Origin: Flaccisagitta enflata
Lineage: Eukaryota > Chaetognatha > Sagittoidea > Aphragmophora
Assembly (NCBI GenBank): GCA_965153355.1
Contig: OZ231127.1
Span: 59,272,001-59,336,000 of the forward strand
Reading direction: 5' to 3'
Length of the DNA stretch: 64,000 bases
Shown here piece after piece: positions 49,309-60,399 of this stretch (its first letter is position 1; every line of letters starts with the position of its first letter). A model generated the notes under the pieces. The model did not search any database. It had not been told where the DNA came from and saw nothing but the letters and a program-made list of their open reading frames with translations. The position numbers and the translations under genes are program-made.

Positions 49309-49586
49309 TGAAATATGCTTTGTCGTTACTCGATAACTACCAATGTAGCCAGATTTTTGGTGGTTTTAGGTGGCTGAGGTGGTCTGGGTGAAATATGCTT
49401 CGTCGTTGCTCGATAACTACCACTGTGTAGCTGATTTGGGTGGTTTTAGTGGTTGAGGTAGTCTGGGTGAAATATGCTTGTCGTTGCTCGATAACTACCA
49501 CTGTGTAGCTGATTTGGGTGGTTTTAGGTGGTTGATGTGGTCTGGGTGAAATATGCTTCGTCGTTGCTCGATAACTACCACTGTGC
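49309..49586. repeat. Tandem repeat, 79-80-bp unit, about 3.5 copies
   Basis: GTGAAATATGCTT recurs at 49308, 49388, 49467 and 49546. Each copy is followed by GCTCGATAACTACCA and a TGGTTTTAGGTGG block. The last copy runs directly into the Ly6-type pseudogene. Confidence 0.85.
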
Positions 49587-49889
49587 GCCTCTATCTTCCT
49601 GTATTGCACCAACAAAGACAGCATGGAGAAGAAAACCTGCCAAAATGGCCTCGACTATTGTCGCAAAATGATCCAGACCGTGTTGGGCAAGACGAGCTAC
49701 ATGATGTAATGCGGTGGGGCCGCTGGAGGCTTGGATAAGCCTTACTCCAACACGGCCAACGACTACGTCAAGGCCAACGTGTACCACTGCAACGACAAGG
49801 ACTTGTGCAACTCGGCAGATGCGATGGGCGCGTCCAAGATGACCTTCGCTTCCGTCGCGGTCTCTCTCGCTCTTTGGAGATTGCTTTAG
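49587..49889 (+). pseudogene. Intronless Ly6/three-finger-type pseudogene (likely processed copy)
   Basis: Aligns to the spliced product of the gene at 55381-56146. YCRKMIQTVLGKTSYMM matches YCRKMIQNVQGNTSYML straight across the exon junction, so the intron is absent here. The copy continues through NTANDYVKANVYHCNDK and DLCNSADA to a hydrophobic C-terminus and TAG at 49887-49889. An in-frame TAA at 49707-49709 stands where the gene has CAA (Gln), which is one C-to-T change. The 5' part, with signal peptide and first Cys pair, is replaced by the 79-bp satellite. No poly(A) tail remains. Confidence 0.8.
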
Positions 49890-50655
49890 AAATCAAAGAG
49901 AGCAGCAGCATGTAGGAGTTTGAGTACTCATCGTCTGATTTGTGATTTATCAAAAGGGTCGAAACAAAAACTGTGGCATTTACTTAAACAAGGAGAAATG
50001 ACAAGAGAGGAAAGAATCTCTCTCCATTGCATCAGATGGCAATTCTTAGATATGGCTTGCTTAAGAAAAAAAAGTGTAGTGATTTTAGGTAAAGAAATTT
50101 TTGGTTGCAGCTTACAGTGATGATCATTCAATATTTCTTGAGGGACATAATGATTGAAATTTGAAATTCTCATTTATGAAAGTTTTTTTATCTGAAAGGA
50201 GATTTTTAGTTTAGCTATTCTTATACATTAGACAATTTAGACTTCTTTGCTCTGTAGCAAATTTAAAGGTCGACTACATCTTCTGCGTCTGCTATTATGA
50301 TTTATGTGAGGCCACTTTTTTGAATCATTTTCTTATGCAAGTGCCCACTTTATAATTCCGTTCAACAACTACATGAAATTTGCTCCTTCATTGGAATGAT
50401 ATCTCATGCCTTATTTTACGCAAAATTGATACAACAATCGTGCCTTTCGTTTGATTAAACGAATGATAAAAACTTTTATCAAGAAAAGCAAATGACCAAA
50501 TAAAAATCATCAATTATACTTCTTTACAAATTACATAGTTTAGATCAGTCTCCCTTATCTAATTCCTTGGTCGCTTGTTTTGGCCGTTTTTGGCTTTTCG
50601 TTACAGATTTTCTCTTTCTCTTTGTGACTTCCACGGACAAATTCTAACTCTCTCA
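49890..50655. other. No gene recognised
   Basis: AT-rich flank of the pseudogene. Chance ORFs only. Confidence 0.4.
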
Positions 50656-50659
50656 TCAT

Positions 50660-50813
50660 TTAACAATTCCAAGAATTCTTCAAACCCACCAATCCTATAA
50701 ATGAAATGGTACTAATGAATTTACTATATTCTAACTGTGTCCCGATCCTTACTTATGGCGCTGAAGCAGTGGAATTTTCTAATGCTGATTTACAAAAGTT
50801 TAATACGGCTATC
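50660..50813 (+). mobile_element. LINE fragment, 5' part (split copy)
   Basis: NLLYSNCVPILTYGAEAVEF in frame matches the RT C-terminal region of the 34543-35348 LINE. The reading frame is cut at 50813 by an LTR element and resumes at 55073. It is 5'-truncated. Confidence 0.8.
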
Positions 50814-51033
50814 GACCGAGGAGAGACGCTATCGCTTTCTCCTCTCTCTCTTCCTCTCTCTTCTTCCCCTCTTTCTTCTCTCTCTCGGGTATATAAGGAG
50901 CGCAGTTTGGTTCTTCGAGGCAGTTGCCCAGTCTTTTCTATCGCCTTTTCTTGCTTTTGCGTTCTTTTTCTCTCTTAAATACACGTATTCGCATTTACCA
51001 CTGTCTCTTCTTTAGGCCTTTACCGGTCTAGCA
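50814..51033 (+). repeat. Left LTR
   Basis: Matches 54866-55072 with a few differences, including the shared run CCTTTTCTTGCTTTTGCGTT and the end CCGGTCTAGCA. Confidence 0.8.
50890..50897 (+). promoter_or_regulatory. TATA box of the left LTR
   Basis: TATATAAG within CTCGGGTATATAAGGAGCGC. The same box is at 54928-54935 in the right LTR. Predicted transcription start lies about 30 bases downstream. Confidence 0.65.
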
Positions 51034-54000
51034 GTGGCCCCCTTCTTTTCTGGGGCTCTTAAACCCACGACCACTTTAGGTGAGCTAACCGTTTTTCCTT
51101 TTATTTCTTCTATCTTTCAAGGTTTCTATCTTTTTCTTTCCTTTCTTCTTACTCTTTTTCTCCTTTCTTTTTCTCCCCTCTCCCCGGGCCTCCTCCTTTT
51201 GGCCCCCCCTACTCCGAGTTTGGGTTCATCATCCAGTTCTTGAGGCTGCATTCTCAGCTTTCCTTTTTCTCCTTCTTCGATCTTTCTCTTTTTTCGCGAT
51301 GGCAATGATAATAACGGTGATCACGTCATGTGTGTAAAATCACGCAGTTGACACTGCTCTCTCTTAAATTTTCTCTCCTTTTCAGAGATCTTCTTCTTTC
51401 CTCTGTGGCTTTCTCTCCGTCTCTTCTTTGTGTGGATACACAGAGACGTGGCCTGAGTACCTTTCTTTTAATCTTTGCCCTTTTGGTCCGTCGGTCCGTC
51501 GGTCCATCGGTCTTTTTGTTTTTGCATTTCAGTGATATTATCATTGCTACTACTTTTCTTTCACTCTTTCTCTCTTTTTTTCTTTTTCTTCCTTTTTTTT
51601 TCTCTTGCCTTTTCAGTTCTATGTCATTACCAGCTTGGTATCTTTATCACTGGTTCTTTTCACTTTGATATCATTATCAGTTTGATATCGTTTTCACTGC
51701 TTCTTTTCTTTCTCTCTCTCTCTCTCTTCCTTGTCCGGTCCTCTTATCTCTTTTGCCTTATCAGTTTGACATCAGTGTGATGTCAGTGTGATGTCAGTTT
51801 TTCTTGCTATACTAAGATATCGCTTTTTTGCTATACTATTCTCTTCTTTCTCACCATGGATGACGCTCTCAATGAGATGCGCTTGGACGAAATGAACCGT
51901 TTGACCACTCTAGCTGGGCTAACCGTCTTTCTTTTTCCATATTTCTTGTCTTTCTTTTCTTTTCTTCATTTTTCTTTTCTCCTTTCTCCCCTCTCCCTCC
52001 CTTTCCCAAGGCCTCCTCCTTTTGGCCCCCATTTTCAACTCCGAGTTTGGGTGTATAATCCAGTTCTCGAGGCGAAGGCATTCCTTTTCTCTTTCTTCAA
52101 ACTGCCCATCTTATCGTCCTCAAAAATTCTTCTTCTCATTTTGCCTCGTCGTGGACGCGACCGTTGAGCCATATGTTCACCTAACAGCCAAGTCCAATCT
52201 TAGAGAGCCGCATCTTTTGTTTCAGTCTTCTTCGCCTAAATAACCCCCCCCCCCTTTCCCACCCTCTTGCCATGTTTCTTTTTTCTCTTGCATGCTTAAC
52301 TGACTGGAATGCACGTCTTTGGGTCAATTTTAAGATCGACTCTCTCTCTCTCTCCTTTTGCATTTCTTCTTTTCCTGAGTGGGTTGACCACTGAACAGTT
52401 GTCTGCACGCTCAGAGATGCATTCTTATCACAGGCCGATGCATTCTTATCACAGGCCGACTTGGGCAAACAAATGATTAGGTGAGATCGATCCTATGTTG
52501 AATGAGACTTTTGTTTTTACACTCTCGCTATAATTTCTTTTTCCTAACTATCTTTTTGTCTGTCTCTTACTTTTTTTTCCTTTTGTCTTCCTTCTCTCCT
52601 GGTCCGTCAGTCAGAACAGGCACTCTTTTTTTTTCTTTCATCCTGACATACATGTTTATAATTCACATGTCTGGGTCAAATATTTTCTCTTTTGGCCTTC
52701 TTCTCACCCTGCTTTCTTTCGATCATGCATTCTTCAACTTCTTCGCTGTAATGCACAGCTGCTCAAATTCCTGTGGTTCATTTCTCTCCATTCTTCGCTG
52801 TAATGCACAGCCGCTCAAATTCTTGTGGTTCATTTCTCTCCATTTCTCAGCCTTGCATTCTTGAATGTGAACTGAGGTCGAGCTAAAATCTATACCAGTT
52901 GTTTGGCCCTCGTTTGCCACCCTTCTATTTTGCGCTTGTTCAATACATTTCAATAAATTTCTTCATCTTGAGCTATTGTCCTTTAGACAGTCCAGCAGCC
53001 TAAAGAACTGTCGAATTTGTGCGCATCGTTTAGAAGTTTTTTTTTCTTCTATCTTCCTTATACTCTTTTGATAAACAAATTTCAATCATGCTATACATAC
53101 ACATCTAGATAGGTTGACGTGAATTCTATGCTACTGCTTACTCAATTTATAGATTTTTCTTAGCCAGTGCTAAGGGAAACATTGCTAAACACATTCTTGA
53201 AAATGTAGAAGGAAACTTACTGATGTATATGCAGCAATAGACACTTGGAATTGAATCATCTTTTTCAGTGGATTTTAAGATTCTTTCTTTTCTTCTTTTT
53301 CTCTTGCCTTGAAGTCATCATTCAAATCGAATTTTCTCTAATTTTCTGAAATGCATGATCATGGGATGTGCGAATAATGCTGATGATGCATGAGAGATAA
53401 CTTGAACAGAGAATTATTTGGAGGCCATTTACGTACCCTTTGAGACAGTTGTCGCAGTCTTGGATTTTGTGAATAAAAACACTCTGTAGTACCTATCCAG
53501 AAATCTCAGCGCAAATATTGATTCTTGATTCTGTATATCATATCGGAGAACTTCCCACACTGTGTTATGATTCAATTATGCTTGTGGAGCATTGAATTGA
53601 ACTGACTTGAAATGATTCACTTATGAGGCAACCATGAGGCAACCATGAGGCAACCATGAGACAAGCTTGAATTAAACTGACATGAAATGATTCAATTATG
53701 CTAGAAGAGCATTGAATTGAATTGTTGTTCCTAAGTCCCAGATCTTTGTTCACCTGACTCTGTCTCTGAGAGGATAGCCGGATGATATGATGAAAAATGG
53801 GTGGTGAGAGATTACGAGGCAATGCACAGAGCATTTGAAAGATTGTTCACACAGAGCATATATGTTTTGAATTAAACTGACTTTAAATGATTCAATTATG
53901 CTAGAAGAGCATTAAATTGAATTGAATTGAATTGAATTATTGTTTCCCACACTGTGTTATGCTTTGAATTGAACTGACTTTAAATGATTCAATTATGCTA

Positions 54001-54341
54001 GAAGAGCATTGAATTGAATTATTGTTCCTAAATCCCAGATCTTTGTTCCCCTGACTCTTTCTCTGAGAAGATAGCCGGATGATATGATGAAAAATGGGTG
54101 GTGAGAGATTACGAGGCAATGCACGGAGCATTTGAAAGACAAATGAAACAGTTCTGTTTGGCAACGCTTTAATGTTGGCATTTATATCGCCAGCTTCAAT
54201 ATATAGGATACTCTGTCATCTGACTTCAAAGTTTAACCCAGCTTCCAAAGTTCCTAGTACAAGAAAATTGCAGAGCTTTCCTCATGGATGAAAACTTATG
54301 ACAAGAGTTGATGAAAATTTTTAGGTATTAACAACAACAAT

Positions 54342-54396
<55 letters not shown>

Positions 54397-54865
54397 CGTC
54401 CACATCAACATGAATTTGTCAAGTAATTGGTACCAATTGTCTTAGTTAATACTGCTAAATGCCTATCTTATGCTAAATGTTCTTTTTTTTTCGTTTGTTT
54501 ATCTAGTTCTATTTGATGGATCGTTTTAGCATTGTTTTCCCAGCACTTTTTTTTTCATTGTTTTCACGCCGTTATGTAATCATTCACATTTTTACTGTTT
54601 AATCATAGCTTTTCATTTATTTGTAACAATTGTTGCTGTAAATTTTTTATTTGATTTCTGTCGTTTCTGTTTCGATCTTCCAAATGGCTCCGTAGTTTCC
54701 TTTTTTTGACCCGATCGTTTTCCTCTTCCACCTCCTCTTCTTATTCCTCCTTCCTCCGCTTTGCTCTTCTTACACTGATTGTTTTCTCTGATTTTGAAAA
54801 ATATCGTTTTTCCGCGCCACTTTCAGGCATCACTTAAGATTATTTTTCAGAAGAAGGGGCTGCGC

Positions 54866-55072
54866 CATCGTAGAGAGACGCTACGCTTTCCTTCTCTCTT
54901 CCTTTCTTCCTCTTTCTTTCTCTCGGGTATATAAGGAGCGCAGTTTGGTTCTTCGAAGCAGTTGCCCAGTCTCTTCTATCGCCTTTTCTTGCTTTTGCGT
55001 TCTTTTTCTCTCTCAAATACACGTATTCGCATTTACCACTGTCTCTTCTTTAGGCCTTTTACCGGTCTAGCA
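54866..55072 (+). repeat. Right LTR
   Basis: Second copy of the terminal repeat, ending CCGGTCTAGCA immediately before the target duplication. It carries the same TATATAAG box, directed toward the Ly6-type gene that begins 309 bases downstream. Confidence 0.8.
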
Positions 55073-55372
55073 GGCTATCAATGATGCGATTCGTAGAATT
55101 TTTTCATACCAACGCTGGGAAAGTACACGTTTTCTTCGACAGTCTGCAGGTTTTCCCAGTATATATGAAATTTTCAGCAAACGTTCTGAAGTCTTTTTAT
55201 CCCGCAATCTCAAAGGTTGTAATGAAGCCGTTATCCATTCAACCGTGCTATTTTTGTCGGAACGAATTGAAAATGACTGATTGGATTGTTAGTTTTTAGT
55301 CTGTAGTTATTAGCTTTGTTGGTTGCAAGTGTGCTTCTGTCATTAATGACGAATAAAAGGCCATTCATAAAC
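55073..55372 (+). mobile_element. LINE fragment, 3' part and 3' end
   Basis: NDAIRRIFSYQRWESTRFLR in frame matches the C-terminus of the 34543-35348 LINE. A stop follows, then a 3' UTR with ATGACGAATAAAAGGCCATT that matches the other copy's 3' end. AATAAA lies at about 55351. The LINE end is within about 10 bases of the Ly6-type ATG. Confidence 0.78.
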
Positions 55373-55380
55373 CCCCAATC

Positions 55381-56146
55381 ATGTCTCGCCTCCTCATCGC
55401 GGTGGCTCTGGCGTCCGTCTTCTACGTGTCCACAGTGACAGCTTTGAAGTGCTACGAATGCTTACCCAGCATGGGCGTCGACTGCAGCAACATCAGCCAA
55501 GCTCAAACTTGCGAGCACGGCACATACTGTCGCAAAATGATCCAGAACGTTCAAGGTACGGGGATCCGCAATTTATGAGCTTTGTTCTTCAAATTTCAAT
55601 TGAGTACACTCTTTTTTTTTTATAAGAACCTAGTTAATAAGAACGTCAAGGCTTCAAAATGCTCTAAAATTAAGAACGTTGTAGTTATTTTATTAGTAGC
55701 TATCTCTATCTCTTTTGAAGGCTTCGGAAAAAAAATGACGTTCTTATAAAAAAAAGAGTGTATTTCCAAATGTATTTTGCCCAATAATATGATAAAGCTG
55801 TGGTCTTTCACTCCTAAACTTTAACCATGCTAAATTTTTACCGTGCATGCATTTTGCGCCATATCGTTAGGAAATCAACAAAGAAATACTAAGTGCGTCG
55901 TATGATGATCAACTTTATTCCTCCTAAACTCACATTTCTTCTGCAGGCAATACCAGCTACATGCTGCAATGCGGCAACGCGGAGGGTGGCATGAAGAAGC
56001 CCTACTACAACACTGCCAACGACTACGTCAAGACCGACGTGTACCACTGCGACGACAAGCCCTTGTGCAACTCCGTCGACGGACTGGGAGTGTCCAAGGT
56101 CGTCGCCACTCTTACGACGGTTGCCGCCGCCTGGATGCTGCATTGA
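55381..56146 (+). CDS. GPI-anchored Ly6/uPAR-type three-finger protein, two exons
   Basis: Exons 55381-55555 and 55947-56146 join in phase 1 (donor GTACGG, acceptor TTCTGCAG), giving 124 residues. Residues 1-21 are a signal peptide. Mature Cys positions are 24, 27, 35, 44, 50, 67, 93 and 99, the last followed by Asn (LCN), the family's closing signature. Residues 108-124 (VSKVVATLTTVAAAWMLH) are hydrophobic with no tail, as expected for GPI attachment near Asn100-Gly104. Such proteins act at the outer face of the plasma membrane as ligands or modulators of receptors. This one's partner is unknown. The N-terminal Leu-Lys-Cys start and spacing fit. One disulfide pair of the 10-Cys form is absent. 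A processed copy is at 49587-49889. The 5' flank is LINE and LTR sequence. The intron holds a 154-bp MITE. Confidence 0.9.
55607..55760. mobile_element. TA-flanked MITE, CACTCTTT family, copy 3 (154 bp), in the Ly6-type intron
   Basis: CACTCTTTTTTTTTTATAAG at the left and CTTATAAAAAAAAGAGTG at the right, with TA at 55605-55606 and 55761-55762. Almost entirely inverted repeat. Confidence 0.82.
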
Positions 56147-56209
56147 TTATACACAATCCACCACCACCGTAAATTCAAACTGAGATTGCTAGGTCACCGT
56201 TTTCGATAT

Positions 56210-56210
56210 T

Positions 56211-56293
<83 letters not shown>

Positions 56294-56294
56294 C
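56210..56294. repeat. (CAA)n tract
   Basis: Pure CAA repeat 64 bases after the Ly6-type stop codon. Confidence 0.95.
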
Positions 56295-57719
56295 GTCGTC
56301 TCGTCGATAGAGTTTCGATGACGACAAAATTCTAATGTGGTCCATTTGTAGCTCATTTGTAACTCCTTTTTGGGGACGCTAGGCGGTGCATGTGTTGAAA
56401 ATAAGGAGTCTATATCTAATAATACTCCTAACTTAGATAACCGACACGCTTGTCATGTAGACTGCAGAAACAACTAGGTTTAAAAATTCCGGTGATGTTG
56501 GTAATTTTGGTGAAGTGTCAGAATTACATCAGCTTTCTTTTTCTATCCAGTATCAGGTATATGCTCATTCCTTATAAATCAGTATCGTAAGCTGTGCTGT
56601 TCAGGTATTTTTGGCAAGGTTTTGCAGGACTGAAAATAGAATTTGTCTTTTCAACCTTTTTAGATGCGTCCTCGCATCTCTATAAGAGGGTGTGTCCGTC
56701 CGTCCATCTGTCCGTCTCCCATTCTCTCAAAATCAGTCAATGCACTCACACACACTCAGAAGCCACCCTCAACCATTATTAGATGCGTCCTCACCTCTTG
56801 AGCTGTTATTTCCATTATTAATATTTCACTTTCTATCACGGTTCTAGCCCCCGTCCCTCCCACCTCCACAATTCGTTTTTTGATAAATTATAATCCATGG
56901 ATTGCTTCTACTTATCCAGCACAACATTTAACATGTTTCTTGCAGACAAAAAAAAGGTGAAAGTCCTTTTAGAAAGAGGTTGATTGCCTTTGACCTGAAA
57001 TTTTCTGATTTAAAAATTTACTTCTGATAAAGACATATTGAAAACTTTGGTCTTCATAAAAAATGAATGCTTATCTACTTTATGCATATAGCATTAGAAT
57101 TATATAGAAAGTTACAGTGGTTAATGGTTGTCAGTGTCCATGGTGTGGCTATTTTGAGTGTAACCCAAAACGTTAATGCTTACGCCATGAGTTAGGGCAA
57201 ATTCATTTTACCTGTTTTGATCTAAAATCCTTCTAAAACTTCACATACAATTAAAACCTACCAGAAAGGATGAGGGCGCATCTATTGTTTGTCTATCAAA
57301 CTTGTTTTCTCTCCAGTTAAAGAAAACCACCAGCTGTAGTTGTAATGCTTTACTCATTCTTGATTACATGTACTCATCTTTCAGTTGATTTTTTTGTTTT
57401 TGTTAATTACCTCCTATATACAAATCGATTCCGAATCTCTCAATCAATCAATGGTGTGAAAAATTTGTTATGAATTTAGTTCGTTAATTTGTTTGTTTTT
57501 TTGTTTGTTTTTTTTTTTTTTGTTATGCATAAAAATCAAGTAGTGATTAGACATTAAAAAACCCACATTCGATTCAGTTAATAGTACAAATGAATGACAC
57601 ATAATTCAATATATATAAACATACATAAATGTATGACTATCAAGTTTAAAGTATTATTTTCGTCTTCTTGTCTTAAAAACGTCCGTCATGTTTTCCTTGC
57701 CATTTCCTTTGATCTTCTA
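56295..57719. other. Mostly unassigned, with a reversed hairpin tail
   Basis: AGATGCGTCCTCGCATCT at 56662-56679 with TATAAGAGGGTGTGTCCGTC is a reversed hairpin tail. A second partial copy (AGATGCGTCCTCACCTCT) is at 56781-56798. No gene recognised. Confidence 0.5.
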
Positions 57720-58302
57720 CAGTAAGATGGGAGCAATGACGACCTAGACTGGAGGTTAGATTTTAAGTATCCTGATTTCATTTGTATCATAAAATATATG
57801 AGATCTAGGCTAATTAAAGGTTGCTCTATTGAGTGAATGCATTTGCATCTCTCAGACTTTAACTTGTGACTTGAGCTCATCAAAACTTCATTTTTCAAAT
57901 TTCTACCTTAATTCATTAGATCGGGCGAAACAATTTTTATAAAAATCAGCTCAATCAGACTATCTTTAGAGGTTTTATGGCTATTTTTAATAAACAACAT
58001 TTATGCAAATTAATTTTTGGGCAAAACCTAAAATGGCCATAAAACCTGTAAAAATAGACCAATTAAGCTGATCTTTTTTTTGAAACTATATAAAATTTTC
58101 CAACTGATATATCAAGATAGGTTAGAACTTTGAAAAATGAAGTCTTGATGAGGTAAGGTCACAAGTTGAAGTTTGAGAGACATTTTCACTCAATAGAGCA
58201 AACTTTAATTAGTCTAGATCTCAAATATTGCATGATACAAATGAAATTAAGATACTTAAAATCTATCCTCCAGTCTAGGTCGTCATTGCTCCCATTGTAC
58301 TG
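57720..58302. mobile_element. TA-flanked MITE, 583 bp
   Basis: CAGTAAGATGGGAGCAATGA on the left is inverted near the right end (TCATTGCTCCCATTGTACTG), with TA at 57718-57719 and 58303-58304. Long imperfect inverted arms include GACCTAGACTGGAGG. The CAGTA end resembles 6538-7044. Confidence 0.72.
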
Positions 58303-58904
58303 TATTTACCTAAAAATAATACGATAACCTAAGAATATGACATCAGTTAAAATCCAGATGCACAGACCGGAGAAAAAAACAATTGTTGTGATGAATGAAA
58401 AACAATGATGCAAAAGACACTAAATAGTATTGGAGATATGACGTGGCCCAAATTGGGGCCGCTGTATGGGCTTTAACGCGGACAGTTATAGCGGCCATAA
58501 AGTTAGAATATTTTCTGTTCTTTACCTCATATAGAATAAAAAACAACAACGTTACATGGCGGGAGTTTTATTGGACTTAAAGCTGTTGTTGTTTTGTTGC
58601 CTCTACCTGACCCTAAAACATTTTAGGATAAGCGCGGATTCTGTCACCCTCCCTTCTCTCTTTTTCTTCCTTTTTCCTTCTTTTCTTTTTTGCTCTTAAA
58701 TGGAGGAAGTTTTGGTGAGAAGGGTCTATTCACTGAATTGCAAAAGAAAATAATGAAAATTTTCCTGTCAAGACTAATGTCACAAAAGCACGGCCTCGTT
58801 CTGTAGTGAAATGGGCACTGCTGACTGAAATGACACACAACTTCAGCAGCTTCATGATTCATGGGTGCAGCAGACCCATTTCAGAAAAAATAATTGTTCT
58901 TGTT

Positions 58905-59270
58905 AAGATATCTAAAAAGACAATATTATTTTACTTCATTTTTTACCATAACTCTTTTGTGATAAATGTTTTTGAAATTTGACTGCAGATTTGATCTCAG
59001 ATGATATTTTGTTCATTAGATATGTCACACTATATACTTTTGCAAAGAAATAAAGCTTTTTTTTGTTATATTACTATATATTATTAATGATTTAATAAAA
59101 AATTAAGCTTTTACTTTTTTTCCAAAGTATATAGTGTGACATATCAAACAAACAATCGGGAAACTATCATCTGAAATGAGATCTTAATATAGAATTATCA
59201 AAAATTCATCACAAAGAGTTATGATAAAAGATAAATGCTAAATAGTACTATTTTTGCATATCTAAAAAGC
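58905..59270. repeat. Inverted-repeat element
   Basis: ATATGTCACACTATATACTT near 59019 is mirrored by AAGTATATAGTGTGACATAT near 59126. Outer arms with TACCATAACTC and GAGTTATGATAAAA also pair. Confidence 0.65.
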
Positions 59271-59387
59271 GCCCAAAACAGATTTCATTTTTTTTAGAAA
59301 TGCAATTTGCACCATCAGGTCAGGTAACTACTGGTTGGTGGTATCATTTGTGTCAACTGGCTGCCAAGTCGCTACTGTGTCATGTTT

Positions 59388-59414
59388 GTGTATGTGTGTG
59401 TGTGTGTGTGTGTA

Positions 59415-59468
<54 letters not shown>

Positions 59469-59476
59469 TGTGTGAG
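59388..59476. repeat. (GT)n tract
   Basis: GT repeat with GTAT and GTTT interruptions. Confidence 0.9.
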
Positions 59477-59860
59477 TTATTTACTTTCACATCTATAACA
59501 ATGTGAGATACATGCAACAATTTTTTTTTCTAATTTTCGTTGATGAGTAGTTTTTACCATGTTGGATTGTCTGGATCAGAAATAATTGAGATGTCAAGAA
59601 TATTCTCTCTGACTATTCTTCCTAAGTGGAGGTGCAAATGAAGATAAAATTTTGGTTTCAGTCTCTTTTCATAAGTATATTCATTGCTATTTTGTGATTT
59701 TTTAAATAAAATTTGTAATTTTGTAATTTGATAATATTCTATTAGTAAAAGAAACCCTAGTATTGATAAAGGCATTGCTATGTTTTATTGATAAAGACAA
59801 GAAAGAATCATTAGAAATAATAAATTCCTTGAAAATAGTAGTGCAAAAAGTTCAAAACCT

Positions 59861-60012
59861 GCTAAGGGAAAATTCTAAGATTTGAATGAATAAATTGAAT
59901 AATTTTGCATTTTTAAGAACATGGCCCTTATCTTATATGTCTTTAGAATGAGGCCATGTTTTTGAAAATGCAAAATTTTGCATTTAGAGAGAGTCTTAGA
60001 ATTTTCCCTAAG
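59861..60012. repeat. Short inverted-repeat element, about 150 bp
   Basis: TAAGGGAAAATTCTAAGA at the left is mirrored by TCTTAGAATTTTCCCTAAG at the right. Inner AACATGGCCC and GGCCATGTTT also pair. Confidence 0.6.
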
Positions 60013-60399
60013 ACAAGACAAGTTGCAAAATTAAATTTTCTTTAGATTTCCTTCTCTTTTCTCCCCTTTTCACTTGCTCAGCACTCTTTTTTTTATCTAC
60101 AAATGATTTTTTATGCAAAACTGAAAACAATATAATATAACAATTGTATTCTTTGATGAAAAAAGTCTAAATTAGTAAAATTTAGAATATTGAAAAAAAA
60201 GTTTTGACTCCTCTAATTTGGTCTTCGTTTGCACCTCGACCTAAAGGAAGATTTAATTTCGTTGTTTTTTTCAATCTGTCTTTCTATCTTTTTATACCTT
60301 TTTATTTGTCCCTAAAATGTCTATCAATCTTAGATTCAGTCAGGCATTTTGGCAGGGAGCACTTTTGGAATAAGCCAAATTCCATCATGAATAGCCATA

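Larger units (their letters stand above)
50814..55072 (+). mobile_element. 4.26-kb non-autonomous LTR retrotransposon inserted in a LINE
   Basis: Flanked by GGCTATC at 50807-50813 and 55073-55079, a 6-7 bp target duplication of LINE sequence. Direct terminal repeats are 50814-51033 and about 54866-55072. A TGG-starting primer-site-like sequence (GTGGCCCCCTTC) follows the left LTR. A purine run (AGAAGAAGGGG) precedes the right LTR. The interior is pyrimidine-rich, with duplicated modules (51061-51260 with 51905-52090; 53690-53845 with 53990-54140) and a 56-bp tandem pair near 52740-52850. No capsid, protease, RT or integrase domain is seen. Internal (CAA)n at 54329-54396. It is therefore LARD-like. 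The 5' LTR edge is uncertain because it does not begin with TG. Confidence 0.82.

Noticed and set aside
49707-49709. TAA read as Gln (alternative genetic code)
   Set aside because: The gene at 55381 uses CAA and CAG for Gln, and the LINE and the small membrane-protein gene end in TAA stops. A pseudogene stop is the simpler explanation.
55889-56143. 84-residue minus-strand ORF with VAVVHVGLDVVVG repeats
   Set aside because: It is the antisense of Ly6-type exon 2. A matching antisense ORF appears at the pseudogene for the same reason.
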